Assembly (NCBI GenBank): GCA_015234045.1
Contig: JADFWU010000004.1
Span: forward strand, 1 to 43,044
DNA from: Magnetococcales bacterium
GTDB lineage: Bacteria; Pseudomonadota; Magnetococcia; Magnetococcales; JADFWU01
Direction of reading: 5' to 3'
Length of the DNA: 43,044 bases
Shown here one piece after another: positions 1 to 12,050 of this stretch; the stretch's first letter is position 1; the number at the start of each line of letters is the position of its first letter. The notes beneath the pieces were generated by a model that saw only the letters and a list, made by a program, of their open reading frames with translations, was not told the origin of the DNA and did no database searches. Position numbers and translations under genes: made by a program.

Positions 1-298
1 TCAATTGAGCGCCATTCTGACCTAAATTTCTAAAAATGTCGCCTCACGGCGTAAATAAATATGGTAACACGTTTTCACCGACCATCACCCAGTGACGTTC
101 ACAGTGTATAGAGAAACAAAAACAGCGTCCCTCCTCAACACCTATTTGTCATCAGGCGCAAAGAGTATAGAGCCTTCTGCACTAAACGACAATGGCCCCA
201 TAATTGCATTTCACGAATAACAGAAATGACAAACCCCTGTACTGGCTGAGTCCGTCAGGGAGTATGGTATGCAACTGCATGGAAGCAAAGGAAAAAAC
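1..298. other. Intergenic region with no recognisable gene
   Basis: All six frames are broken by stops or give only short, low-complexity peptides. No tRNA, clear terminator or well-spaced sigma70 promoter could be made out. The stretch lies upstream of a small predicted DNA-binding protein and presumably holds its promoter. Confidence 0.4.
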
Positions 299-529
299 AT
301 GGCAAAGCAAGCAATGCGCTCCGCAGGAGTGCGTATTTACGGTGAAGGGCTGGTCAACGGTGTGTATATTCGTAACCTTGCAAAAGAGTTGAAGGCACCT
401 GAATCCAGTGTACGTCGCTGGTGGTACGGCACAGAAAAAAATCTGCCAAAACAGACTCAGATACATTTGGATCAACTCATGGCACAAACCAGTTCACCCC
501 ACCAGATCTGTGAAAGAAGACACTGGTAG
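299..529 (+). CDS. Small predicted helix-turn-helix DNA-binding protein
   Basis: This 76-residue protein is basic and has a stretch at about residues 20-45 (IRNLAKELKAPESSVRRWW) that reads like a helix-turn-helix, with the SVRRW segment as the likely recognition helix followed by a G-x-(x)n-LP turn. That pattern is common in small phage-type or regulator-type DNA-binding proteins. The ATG at 299 is preferred over the one 30 bases upstream because an AAAGGA ribosome binding site sits about six bases before it. The gene stands alone, about 100 bases before the HDOD gene. I do not recognise a named family, and a regulatory role is inferred only from the fold-like pattern. The C-terminal ten residues look unstructured. 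Confidence 0.5.
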   Translation: MAKQAMRSAGVRIYGEGLVNGVYIRNLAKELKAPESSVRRWWYGTEKNLPKQTQIHLDQLMAQTSSPHQICERRHW

Positions 530-632
530 GCCTTTTCCTTAGAGCCTGTTTAGAAACACTAAAAAGTGTAGTAACATACGTTTCTGACAGAAACTCTGTA
601 ATCGCGTTAAGCGGCATAACCACACTATTGAC

Positions 633-1484
633 ATGACTAATAACGAATATAAAAAAATTGTCAAAGCTGTTGATAAGATGCCTGCTTTTCCCAATAGCGT
701 GCATCAAATCCTCGCGCTTACTTCAGACATCAACTGTCCACCGAAAAAACTGCTCAACGTGGTCCATCATGACCCGGTTCTGACACTTGAAATTCTGAAA
801 ATCGTCAATTCTCACTACTTCGGCTTATCCGAAAGTGTTGTTTCCATAAACCAGGCTGCGGTATTTATCGGTTACAATACCATCAAGAATCTGGCGCTGG
901 GCGTTGCAGCCATGGGCATACTGCCCAAAGGCAAGCATGCAGGCTTGAATATGACCAAGTTTCTGCATCATGCGCTGGCTACAGCCTCTATTTGCAGACT
1001 CTTTCACCGCTGGTCTGGCGGATCGGAAGCTGAGGCCACCAGCTATTTCGTTGCAGGATTATTGCATGATGTTGGCAAGGTTGTTTTGGCGGAACACCTT
1101 CCTGATGTTTATGAAAAAGCAATGACTTTATCAAAATCCCGGAATATTGCTCTCCATTTGGCTGAACAGATGATGCTCGGCATGGATCATTGCGATGTCG
1201 GTGCCATGCTGGCAGAAAAATGGAGCCTGCCAACAGATATCGTTGCAGCCATCGGCCAGCATCATGAGGAACAACTCACCGGTGTCAACAGCGTCAGAGA
1301 GTGTGTTATTGCCGCCAATACTGTTGCCAAAAAGATGGCGCTTGGTGACTCTGGCAACCCTATAATCGCACCACTGCCCGCAGAAGTGGAAAGCTACTTT
1401 GGCCGCGATATCGACGCACTGATAACCGCCTTGACCCCTCATAAAAACGAACTGGACGATGTACGATCATTTTTACAGGCATAG
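633..1484 (+). CDS. HDOD domain protein
   Basis: The 283-residue protein is an HDOD domain over most of its length: it opens with the typical MPAFPNSVHQILAL segment (residues 16-29), continues through HHDPVLTLEILKIVNSHYFGL (about 45-65), and has an LLHDVGK segment at 144-150 that keeps the His-Asp pair (H145, D146). HDOD proteins are HD-related signalling modules, often without enzymatic activity and linked to motility, cyclic-di-GMP or stress control. No output domain (GGDEF, EAL, receiver) is attached. The upstream ribosome binding site is poor, but the start fits the family. The metallo-hydrolase gene begins three bases after the stop, so the two are almost certainly cotranscribed. Confidence 0.85.
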   Translation: MTNNEYKKIVKAVDKMPAFPNSVHQILALTSDINCPPKKLLNVVHHDPVLTLEILKIVNSHYFGLSESVVSINQAAVFIGYNTIKNLALGVAAMGILPKGKHAGLNMTKFLHHALATASICRLFHRWSGGSEAEATSYFVAGLLHDVGKVVLAEHLPDVYEKAMTLSKSRNIALHLAEQMMLGMDHCDVGAMLAEKWSLPTDIVAAIGQHHEEQLTGVNSVRECVIAANTVAKKMALGDSGNPIIAPLPAEVESYFGRDIDALITALTPHKNELDDVRSFLQA

Positions 1485-1487
1485 TCA

Positions 1488-4551
<3,064 letters not shown>

Positions 4552-4743
4552 GGCTTTTTGTAGTAGATAGAAAAGTGCGTTGAAAAGGCGGACACTTTAC
4601 CTTGTGTCACTGCGTTGGCCAACCTTTGACACCGATCAATCACCGGTAAAATTACCTGGTGGTCTTTTCTGGTCTGGAAAGCCAGGGCGTTCCTGCCCCT
4701 CTTTTATCAAAAGGAAGTGCCCAATCTGAAGGTCGAAAAAAAA
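4552..4743. other. Upstream region of queA and possible upstream part of a gene remnant
   Basis: This stretch should hold the queA-tgt promoter on the minus strand, though no clean -35/-10 pair was found. On the plus strand, the frame containing PLLSKGSAQSEG at about 4689-4730 resembles the segment that precedes the last transmembrane helices of RND pumps, but it is out of frame with the better remnant that follows. A run of nine A residues at about 4736-4744 lies between the two frames. Confidence 0.3.
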
Positions 4744-4845
4744 ATAGTTGGGGGACTCACTGGTTCAACCATCATCACACTGATACTGATCCCGGTGGTT
4801 TACACTTTATTCCATCCAGATCAAAGGAGCATAACAACCCATTGA
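4744..4845 (+). pseudogene. Remnant of the C-terminal end of an RND efflux transporter
   Basis: Reading the plus strand from 4744 gives IVGGLTGSTIITLILIPVVY followed by TLFHPDQ and a stop at 4843. This matches the last transmembrane segment of AcrB/CzcA-type RND pumps, where GGL-x-x-ST-x-x-TL-x-x-x-P-x-x-Y is characteristic. No other recognisable part of the roughly 1000-residue protein remains and there is no start codon, so this is a decayed fragment. It lies in a 660-base gap between divergent genes. The call rests on motif recognition only. Confidence 0.55.
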
Positions 4846-5214
4846 TTTATTAGTATAATCTTATTATTGCACATATCGGCAAGAATGAAACACAATTAAA
4901 CAATTCACTGAAAAATCAAATAGTAACCATAACACCATAGAACACTTAAATTCCTCGATTTAAAGAGGATTTTGAAAAAAAATTGCAGTAGGTGTTGAAT
5001 TTCTTATCAGGAATGCTTAAATATTGCGGTATTGAAAAAGTGCGCGTATTAATCCTCAGCGTGCTAAATTGACTCGGTTCATTTGTAATAGATGGCTCGG
5101 ATCAGCAATTAGATTATCCGGGTTGCACTCCTTTGGAACGCTTCCCGACATGTCGGAACAATGTTAGATTGATCAATTATTCATGTCTTTCCTAGAATTC
5201 GGAGACCCAACCTC
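4846..5214. promoter_or_regulatory. AT-rich leader and probable promoter region of the SapC gene
   Basis: The region is AT-rich and has no convincing open frame. A possible sigma70 pair is TTGAAT at 4995-5000 and TTAAAT at 5017-5022 with a 16-base spacer, which would leave a long 5' leader of about 185 bases. A second TTGACT at 5069 has no well-placed -10. The ribosome binding site of the next gene is CGGAGA, nine bases before its ATG. Confidence 0.3.
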
Positions 5215-6012
5215 ATGACCACCCTGCTGTTCTATGAAAATCCAGTCCCGGTACAGACTGATAAGCATCAAAAAACCAAAATCAAGCCACTGGAAAACAA
5301 ATTCCGGTTCGCTGCGAAAACCAATTCGGTAATTCTCTCCGGGGTTGAATTCGTAGAAGCTGCCAAAGAGTATCCTATTGTCTTCACCCGTATCGGTGGA
5401 GAGGGTAACCCTATTCCTTTGGCACTGCTTGGTCTTCGTAACGACGAGAACCTGTTCGTCCAGAAGGACGGTGCCTGGGATGCTCGCTATATCCCTGCTT
5501 TTGTACGCCGCTATCCTTTCGTGCTCTCTAAAGCACCGAAAGGCGAGCAGTTCATGGTGTGTGTGGATGAGTCCTATCCCGGCATGAATGAAGAAGAAGG
5601 CGCACCACTGTTTGATGAAAAAGGTGAGCAGACACCTTTGTTGGCCAATGCCGTCAACTTCCTGCAAGACTATCAGGCACAGATTCAACGCACAGAGCAA
5701 TTCACCAAAACGCTGATCGACAATGAGCTTTTGGTTGACTTGACCGCACGTGCAACCGGACCTGATCAGGCGCAATACTCTCTTGGTGGCTTGATGGCCA
5801 TTGACGAGAAAAAACTTCGCGCCCTGCCTGATGATAAAGTGCTTGCTCTGTTTAAATCCGGTGAGCTCGGCTGGATCTACAGCCATTTGGTCTCACTTTC
5901 CAATCTTCCAACCTTGGCCAATCGTTTGTCCAAGAACCTCAATGAGGGAAAGGCCGCGAAACCCGCAGCCAAGAAAGCCACGGTGAAACGTATTACGAAA
6001 ACAAAGAAGTAA
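5215..6012 (+). CDS. SapC family protein
   Basis: The 265-residue protein has the hallmark SapC-family text: LLFYENPVPVQTDKHQ near the start, FRFAAKTNSVILSGVEF, EYPIVFTR, PLALLGLRNDENLFV, WDARYIPAFVRRYPFVL and LFDEKGEQT. SapC was named from the Campylobacter fetus surface-layer locus; its biochemical role is not established. There is no signal peptide, so it is probably cytoplasmic. The C-terminus is a lysine/alanine-rich tail (about residues 245-265) that could bind nucleic acid or acidic polymers. A good ribosome binding site fixes the start. A strong hairpin with a T-run lies 60 bases after the stop and may terminate its transcript. Confidence 0.88.
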   Translation: MTTLLFYENPVPVQTDKHQKTKIKPLENKFRFAAKTNSVILSGVEFVEAAKEYPIVFTRIGGEGNPIPLALLGLRNDENLFVQKDGAWDARYIPAFVRRYPFVLSKAPKGEQFMVCVDESYPGMNEEEGAPLFDEKGEQTPLLANAVNFLQDYQAQIQRTEQFTKTLIDNELLVDLTARATGPDQAQYSLGGLMAIDEKKLRALPDDKVLALFKSGELGWIYSHLVSLSNLPTLANRLSKNLNEGKAAKPAAKKATVKRITKTKK

Positions 6013-6015
6013 TCT

Positions 6016-6606
6016 GTGAATACAGATAAGACAGTTACCTGGATTCTTTCCGATTCCAGTTGTAGTTCAGTAAAAGACCGGCTCTATGAGTCGGTCTTTT
6101 CTGATTTCCAACGGATCAATATCTTTCTGGTTTATCGGGGTGTTTATCTCTCTGGTGCGTTAACATCGTTCGACATCCCTGGAGAACGGTTTGCCTGTGG
6201 TTTAAGCGCACGTCAGTTTGAAAAACCAGCGTCCGCTTTCTCATTGGGTGGACTGGCTAACCTCGGCAATATGATTCGTCATAGCCAGTGGATTGCTATT
6301 AACGACGCGCCACCCGTTGCCTTTCCGCACTCTGAGACAACATCAGCAGGTGTGCAAAAACTGACTCTATTGGTCAATGATCCCACTGATCATCCACGCA
6401 CGACCGAAAGCATTCGAATTGCCATTGGTCTGGCTGGTTGTGGTCACACCGTTGCTTTATCCGGTCGCACTTTTGCCGAATCAACACTGAATCCCGAAGA
6501 ATTTCAAAACGATGCCCGCGAATATTTAAGCTATCTGGACGCTCTGGGCGTACGCATCGCACCCGATCCGTCATACCTTGAAAATTCTACGACTCTTCCT
6601 CTTTAG
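6016..6606 (+). CDS. DsrE/DsrF-like protein with two tandem halves (putative)
   Basis: The first half has the DsrE/TusD layout: a beta strand (INIFLVYRGVYLSGAL, residues 34-49), a cysteine in FACGLSARQ (C61, where TusD has its active-site Cys), and SLGGLANLGNMI (about 75-86), which resembles the L-x-G-L-x-x-L helix. The second half (from about 113, KLTLLVNDP) resembles a second DsrE/DsrF unit. Such proteins relay sulfur or act as small thiol proteins; the function here is unknown. The likely start is GTG at 6016, with AGAAG six bases before it and three bases after the SapC stop. A terminator-like hairpin lies inside codons 19-29. The 3' end overlaps convergent comEC by 20 bases. Confidence 0.55.
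   Translation: MNTDKTVTWILSDSSCSSVKDRLYESVFSDFQRINIFLVYRGVYLSGALTSFDIPGERFACGLSARQFEKPASAFSLGGLANLGNMIRHSQWIAINDAPPVAFPHSETTSAGVQKLTLLVNDPTDHPRTTESIRIAIGLAGCGHTVALSGRTFAESTLNPEEFQNDAREYLSYLDALGVRIAPDPSYLENSTTLPL
6072..6104 (+). terminator. Rho-independent terminator-like hairpin inside the next coding region
   Basis: AAAAGACCG (6072-6080) pairs with CGGTCTTTT (6092-6100), and the inner GCTC/GAGT adds four more pairs with one G-T, giving about 13 pairs and a TAT loop. TTTT and a T-rich stretch follow. It sits 60 bases after the SapC stop but within the 5' part of the following gene, so it could act as an attenuator. Confidence 0.6.
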
Positions 6607-9031
6607 AATCATTCTGTAAATTGATCCAAATCTGATTTCCATCAGTCTGAATGGTGATGGCACCATCTTGCCCGGTGTTCCAACCTGTTGCGCCCACCTT
6701 TTGCCAACGTTCTACCACTGCCTGTTTAGGGAACCCAAACCGATTGCCACGACCAGTACTGAAAATCACATGCTTTGGCTGAAGTGCTGCCACGGTATTC
6801 GGATAACTGGATGTGCGACTACCATGATGTGGCGCAACCACGATATCAACCGGTTTCAACTCTCCTCGCGCCAACATATCGGCTTCAGCACCTTTTTCCA
6901 CATCACCGGCAAACAACATATCAACCGCGCCCATCTTCAGTCCAATCACCAATGAACGATCATTCACACCCCCCTCAAATCCTTTTGGCGGATGGTGTAC
7001 GCGCAGTTGATATCCATTCTCCGAAACAACCTGATCCCCTCGAAAAACCCGCCGAATTTCAACACCCCGCTGTTTGGCTAACGTCAACACAGCCTGATAG
7101 GCCGGTTTATCACACTCTTGCTCGGGGAAAAATCCGATCCACAGAGACTCAACCTCAAAATTTCTTAACAGTCGATGTACACCGGCCATATGATCCCACT
7201 GCGGATGGCTGATAATGATACGTTTGATTTTTGAACTGCCCTGTTGCCAAAGATGCTTGGAAAGGATGCCCTCTCCAACGTTGAATCGCGGTGTTACTGG
7301 ACCACCGGCATCCAAAACCGTCCATCCATCCCCTGGCATATGCCAAATAATGGATTGTGCCTGTCCAACATCCATCACTGTAACTTGGAGCCGATCATCT
7401 GGTGGTCCATCCCGATCCCAGCTGAGACCGATGATCAGCAGAATCAAAAATCCAAGCCGCATCATGTTTACGCCAGCCTTGGTGTTACCAATCTCTGTAG
7501 CGCTTTCCTCGGTCGTAGCCGCTTTTTTTGTGCTTCCGATCAGGCCCGCAAGCGCAAGTACAGCCAGTATCGCACCAATCGCCGATGGACCAGGCAAACG
7601 CCACCATCCGCCCGGCCAATCTACAATCAATTCCGCAACCCAACCCACCAGCCAGAGCGAATAGGCTGCCATACCCATCAACCAACCGGAAATGGTCTCA
7701 GAGAGGCCATAGCTCAATAAACTTAACAATCCCAACGGCACCGAGACAAAACTGACCCATGGAATGGCCCAAAGATTCATCAGTGGTCCATAAGGTGCCA
7801 ACCGATTAAAATGATGAACCGCTACAATGCTGGTGGCAAAATCCACCATCATTGTCGTTAGAATCATGACAACCAATAATCGGAGCAACCGGTTGTACCA
7901 GGTATCCGTTTCTCGTTCTACCGCATTTTCAGGTCGCTGCAACCAACCTTGATTCTGTAAAAAACGCCAGAACAGAATCAAAAAACCAACCGCCACAAAA
8001 GAGAGTTGAAAACCGGCTTGAAACAGCTCATCAGGATGGATCACCAGCAACACAATAGCGGCGATCATCAAACCACGTACTGTTTGACTGCGCCGCCGAA
8101 CCGCAACTGCGATCAGAATCATCACTGTCATCATTACCGCGCGTTGCGTGGCCAAAGACCAGCCGGAAAGCGCACCAAATAACAGAACGGGAATCAAACT
8201 GATGAGCGCAGCCGCACCTTTCAAATCACGTCCGCGTGAGAGTGGCACAATCAGAGTCAACATGAACCGAATAATGAAAAATGACCAAGCCGCAACCAGT
8301 CCCACATGCAGACCGGAAATCGCCATCAGGTGAAACACGCCCGCCGCATGCAACGCTTCTCGATCAGACATATCCAAACGCCCACGCTTGCCAATCATCA
8401 GCGCTTCGGTAAGACCTACAACGGGTTCTGGAACCCACCGGGTCATTAACTGAGATATATTCTGTCTGAATCGCGCTATGGTGTACCCATCCACCATACC
8501 CAATTCAACTGGCTTTCCAACAAGATACCCTGTTGCAACAACCCTCTGTTTCCTCAACCAGGATACATAGTCAAAACCATTTGGATTCTGAAAGCCTGCG
8601 CCAGAACTAATGCGGGCTTTTACCTTCAGGCGCGTGCCGGGTATTGGATTGACGTTTCTACGATAATCACTGAGCAAGATTCTGTTTGAAGCGGGAATCT
8701 TCGGACCATCGTCAATATGAACATGTTCAAGGATCAATCGGTTGGAGTCAGGACGATAGGTGATGTCAGCCAGTGTGGCCGTTAATGTGACTTGCTGTTT
8801 TTCTGCTGAAAATGGACTTTGTGTACCCCAGTTTGGAGATAAAATCAGAACGGAAACACCAAAGACAAAACCATACATGGACAGGCGTATCAATTGCCTG
8901 TCAAGCGTGACATTCGTTAAACGCCAAACAACAACAAATGACCATATCAGGATCAACTCATAGGAAGATCCGCTCTGAATGACATCAGCAACACTGATGC
9001 CTCCGAGAAAAAAAATAAAAAAATCGATCAA
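6587..9031 (-). CDS. comEC: DNA internalization competence protein ComEC/Rec2
   Basis: ComEC forms the inner-membrane channel for single-stranded DNA uptake in natural transformation. Domains follow the family order: N-terminal membrane segments (1-70), the DUF4131 OB-like domain (about 70-180), the competence domain with MISGLHVGLVAAWSFF-type helices and several membrane spans (about 210-500), and a C-terminal MBL domain with SHPQWDHMAG (about 604), FAGDVEKGAE and APHHGSRTSS. The length of 814 residues is normal. The most upstream start is TTG with AAAGAG a few bases before it; the first ATG is about 50 residues inside. The gene stands alone. Its 3' end overlaps the DsrE-like gene. Confidence 0.92.
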   Translation of the reverse strand: MIDFFIFFLGGISVADVIQSGSSYELILIWSFVVVWRLTNVTLDRQLIRLSMYGFVFGVSVLILSPNWGTQSPFSAEKQQVTLTATLADITYRPDSNRLILEHVHIDDGPKIPASNRILLSDYRRNVNPIPGTRLKVKARISSGAGFQNPNGFDYVSWLRKQRVVATGYLVGKPVELGMVDGYTIARFRQNISQLMTRWVPEPVVGLTEALMIGKRGRLDMSDREALHAAGVFHLMAISGLHVGLVAAWSFFIIRFMLTLIVPLSRGRDLKGAAALISLIPVLLFGALSGWSLATQRAVMMTVMILIAVAVRRRSQTVRGLMIAAIVLLVIHPDELFQAGFQLSFVAVGFLILFWRFLQNQGWLQRPENAVERETDTWYNRLLRLLVVMILTTMMVDFATSIVAVHHFNRLAPYGPLMNLWAIPWVSFVSVPLGLLSLLSYGLSETISGWLMGMAAYSLWLVGWVAELIVDWPGGWWRLPGPSAIGAILAVLALAGLIGSTKKAATTEESATEIGNTKAGVNMMRLGFLILLIIGLSWDRDGPPDDRLQVTVMDVGQAQSIIWHMPGDGWTVLDAGGPVTPRFNVGEGILSKHLWQQGSSKIKRIIISHPQWDHMAGVHRLLRNFEVESLWIGFFPEQECDKPAYQAVLTLAKQRGVEIRRVFRGDQVVSENGYQLRVHHPPKGFEGGVNDRSLVIGLKMGAVDMLFAGDVEKGAEADMLARGELKPVDIVVAPHHGSRTSSYPNTVAALQPKHVIFSTGRGNRFGFPKQAVVERWQKVGATGWNTGQDGAITIQTDGNQIWINLQNDSKEEES

Positions 9032-9151
9032 CTATTCTCTTTCAATACCGATAAGAACTGATACGATTGTATGTGATTTGGATATAGTACAACCGATATC
9101 CACTTCAGATAAATTATTTAAATAACTTTATAATTAATGAAGTTCCAGTCC

Positions 9152-9181
9152 CATTTATGACCCATAAATGACGTTTTTTTT
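9152..9181 (+). terminator. Weak AT-rich terminator-like hairpin
   Basis: CATTTATG (9152-9159) pairs with CATAAATG (9163-9170) around a three-base loop and is followed by ACG and eight T residues. It lies in the divergent gap between comEC and the next gene, with no annotated gene upstream on this strand, so its role is unclear. Confidence 0.3.
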
Positions 9182-9259
9182 GCTAATATGTGAAATTCCG
9201 AATATTCAACATCACTAATAAACTATCTAACATGTTGTTTTTCATTTGTTAATTTTTCC

Positions 9260-9287
9260 TTGATAAACTTTTTTTTGATCCTATAAT
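9260..9287 (+). promoter_or_regulatory. Sigma70-type promoter
   Basis: TTGATA at 9260-9265 and TATAAT at 9282-9287 are separated by 16 bases. Transcription would start near 9294, giving a leader of about 34 bases before the ATG at 9328. Confidence 0.6.
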
Positions 9288-9327
9288 CAAACAGGTTGCT
9301 ATGAAAACGACTAAAGAAGGACATAAT

Positions 9328-9639
9328 ATGGATCAGGAAATGTCACCACTGCAACGTATGCAGTCGGAAACAACCGAACCCCTTCTGAGAAATCGCATTC
9401 TTATTTCTCTTGGTGGCTTCATGATAGCCGGATTCACCATGTGGGGATTGTTTGTCAACTTGGACGAGTTGATTCAAAGTGATCATCAAGCTGGACCACT
9501 CCTCGCAGCAATGCGCATCTTTATTCCTGTGTTGTTCTCGTTGATGATTGTCTACTTCTTGGGACAGGTAAGAAAGTGTAAAAAGTGCGGGAAAATGATC
9601 TTTTTCTGGACTAAAGAGCACGAAGAGGACAATAAATAA
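9328..9639 (+). CDS. Small two-helix membrane protein with C-terminal CxxC
   Basis: I do not recognise this 103-residue protein. Two hydrophobic segments are evident: RILISLGGFMIAGFTMWGLF (about 23-42) and the stretch ending IPVLFSLMIVYFLG (about 65-80). They are followed by a basic tail with a CKKCGK knuckle that resembles half of a zinc ribbon. The ATG at 9328 is preferred because AAGAAGGA lies six bases upstream; the earlier ATG at 9301 has no ribosome binding site. It has its own promoter and a strong terminator 100 bases downstream, so it is monocistronic. Both termini are predicted to be cytoplasmic, with the CxxC on the inside. Confidence 0.65.
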   Translation: MDQEMSPLQRMQSETTEPLLRNRILISLGGFMIAGFTMWGLFVNLDELIQSDHQAGPLLAAMRIFIPVLFSLMIVYFLGQVRKCKKCGKMIFFWTKEHEEDNK

Positions 9640-9741
9640 GCACCGAATTCAAACATGTTTGATTATTTCCCGTGAAATACCGCTCGGCGGTTCTCATGGA
9701 CAGAGAGTGGAAAATATATTTCCTCACTCTATGAATGCCTT

Positions 9742-9768
9742 GACGGACTCTGTTCCGTCTTTTTTTTT
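9742..9768 (+). terminator. Rho-independent terminator
   Basis: GACGGA (9742-9747) pairs with TCCGTC (9754-9759) around a six-base loop and is followed by nine T residues. It ends the transcript of the small membrane protein gene. Confidence 0.85.
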
Positions 9769-9815
9769 GCTATTTTCTCAATTCTGACAAAGTATGCTTA
9801 ATCACACTGATAGAG

Positions 9816-9965
9816 TAATTTCGATCCAAAATCTGACAATGAATCACAACCTGAGCGAAAGCCCTGGTGATGTTTTTGCGCCGCTTTTGATAAGCGAAGC
9901 AGATCATCAGAGCAAAATCATCACCAGGGCTGGAACGACTGACTGTTAAAATCTTAGACGAAACC
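9816..9965. repeat. Dispersed repeat, copy 1 of 2 (about 150 bp, palindromic core)
   Basis: This copy matches 16497-16631 in the same orientation. Both begin TAATTTCGATCCAAAA, share the block CCCTGGTGATGTTTTTGCGC, and end TTTTAGACGAAACC or a close variant. Inside copy 1, AGCCCTGGTGATG is repeated in inverted form about 80 bases later (CATCACCAGGGCT), so the core can fold into a long stem. The outer ends (TTTCGATC and GACGAAA) are weakly inverted. Both copies lie between genes next to terminators. It looks like a MITE or REP-type element; no transposase is nearby. Confidence 0.7.
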
Positions 9966-10008
9966 TCTATATTGATACTATTTATTGGGGGCATTTTGGA
10001 CCAGAATG

Positions 10009-10036
10009 TTGCAACCTGTGGAAATATCAGTAATAT
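10009..10036 (+). promoter_or_regulatory. Possible promoter of acs
   Basis: TTGCAA (10009-10014) and TAATAT (10031-10036) are separated by 16 bases, about 80 bases before the acs start. Both hexamers deviate from consensus. Confidence 0.35.
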
Positions 10037-10117
10037 CTTGATGCACTGCTTGAAAATCAATACGCCTGTTTAGAAACTCGTGGACATCGTTCCGCCTCCC
10101 TCATGGAGCCATTAGAT

Positions 10118-12046
10118 ATGAGTAAAACATACCCAGTGCCTGAAGGATTTAAAAAAGATGCCCTCATTGATGAGGCCACCTACCAGGATATGTATAATCG
10201 TTCCATCCAGGACCCTGAAGGATTCTGGGCTGAACAGGCCGAAAAATTTATCGACTGGTTCAAACCCTGGGATAACGTACTCTCCCACGACTACAACAAA
10301 GCACAGATCAGTTGGTTTGAAGGCGCACAGGTCAATTTGTCCTATAACTGCCTTGATCGCCATTTGGAAAAACGCGGTGATCAGGTCGCCATTATCTGGG
10401 AAGGTGATGATCCCAACAGTGATCGGAAGATCACCTACACAGAACTTCATGAACAAGTGTGCCGATTTTCCAATGCCTTGAAAGCACGGAATGTCAAAAA
10501 AGGTGATCGGGTCTGTATCTACATGCCGATGATTCCCGAGGCCGCTGTGGCCATGCTGGCGTGTGCCCGAATCGGTGCGGTCCATTCGGTGGTGTTTGGC
10601 GGGTTTTCTCCTGATTCGCTGAGAAACCGGATTCTGGATTCCGATTGCCAAACCGTTATCACTGCGGATGAAGGATTGCGCGGTGCAAAACCGATTCCTC
10701 TGCGAAACAATGTTGATGAAGCACTGAAAGAGTGCCCTAACGTACACACCGTATTTACAGTCAAATACACCGGTGGTGCAATCGACTGGCAGGAAGGCCG
10801 GGATGTCTGGTACCAAGAGGCAGTCGATGCTGCCTCCGCTGACTGCCCCGCTGAAAAACTGGATTCAGAAGATCCGCTGTTTATCCTCTATACATCAGGC
10901 TCTACCGGCAAGCCCAAAGGCGTATTGCATACACAAGGCGGTTATGGTCTGTTTGCCGCCATTACTCACAAATACATATTTGACTATCGTGATGGCGATA
11001 TCTATTGGTGTACAGCGGATGTGGGTTGGGTCACCGGACACACCTACATTCTCTATGGTCCATTGATCAACGGTGCCACCACTTTGATGTTTGAAGGTAT
11101 TCCCACCTACCCGGATGCCTCGCGCTTCTGGCAGGTTGTGGATAAACATCAGGTCAATATCTTCTACACCGCCCCGACTGCTCTGCGTTCGCTGATGGGA
11201 CAAGGTGACGCACTGGTCAAGAAAACAGACCGCAGTTCGCTACGTTTATTAGGTACGGTTGGTGAACCGATCAATCCTGAAGCATGGGAGTGGTATCACC
11301 GGGTTGTGGGCGGTGGACGCTGCCCCATCGTGGATACTTGGTGGCAAACCGAGACCGGCGGTATTCTCATTTCGGCCATTCCTGGTTGCACACCGTTGAA
11401 ACCCGGTTCTGCCACACGGCCTTTCTTTGGTGTTCAACCCGTCTTGGTCGATCCTGAAGGAAATGAACTGGAAGGCAAAGCCTCCGGCAATCTCTGCATG
11501 AAATTCCCCTGGCCTGGCCAGATGCGTGGTGTCTATGGCGACCATCAACGTTTCTACAACACCTATTTCTCCGCCTATCCTGGTAAATACTTCAGCGGTG
11601 ACGGCTGTCGCCGTGATGAAGACGGGTACTACTGGATCACAGGCCGCGTGGATGATGTGCTGGTCGTATCCGGCCACAATCTTGGCACCGCTGAAATTGA
11701 AAGCGCTTTGGTGCTGCATGAAGATGTTGCTGAGGCGGCTGTCGTGGGATTTCCGCATGAAATCAAGGGGCAAGGTATTTATGCCTATGTCACATTGATG
11801 AGTGATACGGAACCAAGTGACGATCTGCTCAATGAGTTGGTCGCTCAGGTCCGCAAAGAGATCGGACCCATCGCTACTATTGATGCGATCCAATGGGCTC
11901 CCGGCTTACCAAAAACACGTTCTGGCAAAATCATGCGCCGTATTCTGCGCAAAATTGCTGTGAACGAATTGGATAATTTGGGCGATACATCTACCTTGGC
12001 TGATCCCAGCGTTGTACAAAGTTTGATTGACAACCGACCCACTTAA
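10118..12046 (+). CDS. acs: Acetyl-coenzyme A synthetase
   Basis: Acs activates acetate to acetyl-CoA through acetyl-AMP in the cytoplasm. The 642-residue protein shows the AMP-binding P-loop [15 protein letters not shown] (about residues 255-270), the WWQTETGG motif, [21 protein letters not shown] hinge region, and the C-terminal [13 protein letters not shown] motif whose lysine (K604) is the site of regulatory acetylation in characterised Acs. The GHR of many homologues is GHN here. The ATG at 10118 is chosen because GGAG lies nine bases upstream; the ATG at 10103 has no ribosome binding site. The gene stands alone between repeats and has no adjacent lysine acetyltransferase. Confidence 0.96.
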   Translation: MSKTYPVPEGFKKDALIDEATYQDMYNRSIQDPEGFWAEQAEKFIDWFKPWDNVLSHDYNKAQISWFEGAQVNLSYNCLDRHLEKRGDQVAIIWEGDDPNSDRKITYTELHEQVCRFSNALKARNVKKGDRVCIYMPMIPEAAVAMLACARIGAVHSVVFGGFSPDSLRNRILDSDCQTVITADEGLRGAKPIPLRNNVDEALKECPNVHTVFTVKYTGGAIDWQEGRDVWYQEAVDAASADCPAEKLDSEDPLFILYTSGSTGKPKGVLHTQGGYGLFAAITHKYIFDYRDGDIYWCTADVGWVTGHTYILYGPLINGATTLMFEGIPTYPDASRFWQVVDKHQVNIFYTAPTALRSLMGQGDALVKKTDRSSLRLLGTVGEPINPEAWEWYHRVVGGGRCPIVDTWWQTETGGILISAIPGCTPLKPGSATRPFFGVQPVLVDPEGNELEGKASGNLCMKFPWPGQMRGVYGDHQRFYNTYFSAYPGKYFSGDGCRRDEDGYYWITGRVDDVLVVSGHNLGTAEIESALVLHEDVAEAAVVGFPHEIKGQGIYAYVTLMSDTEPSDDLLNELVAQVRKEIGPIATIDAIQWAPGLPKTRSGKIMRRILRKIAVNELDNLGDTSTLADPSVVQSLIDNRPT

Positions 12047-12050
12047 GGGC

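Noticed and set aside
9770-10060. Open frame of 96 residues on the minus strand
   Set aside because: Most of it is translated from the dispersed repeat that also occurs at 16497-16631, and it has no ribosome binding site.
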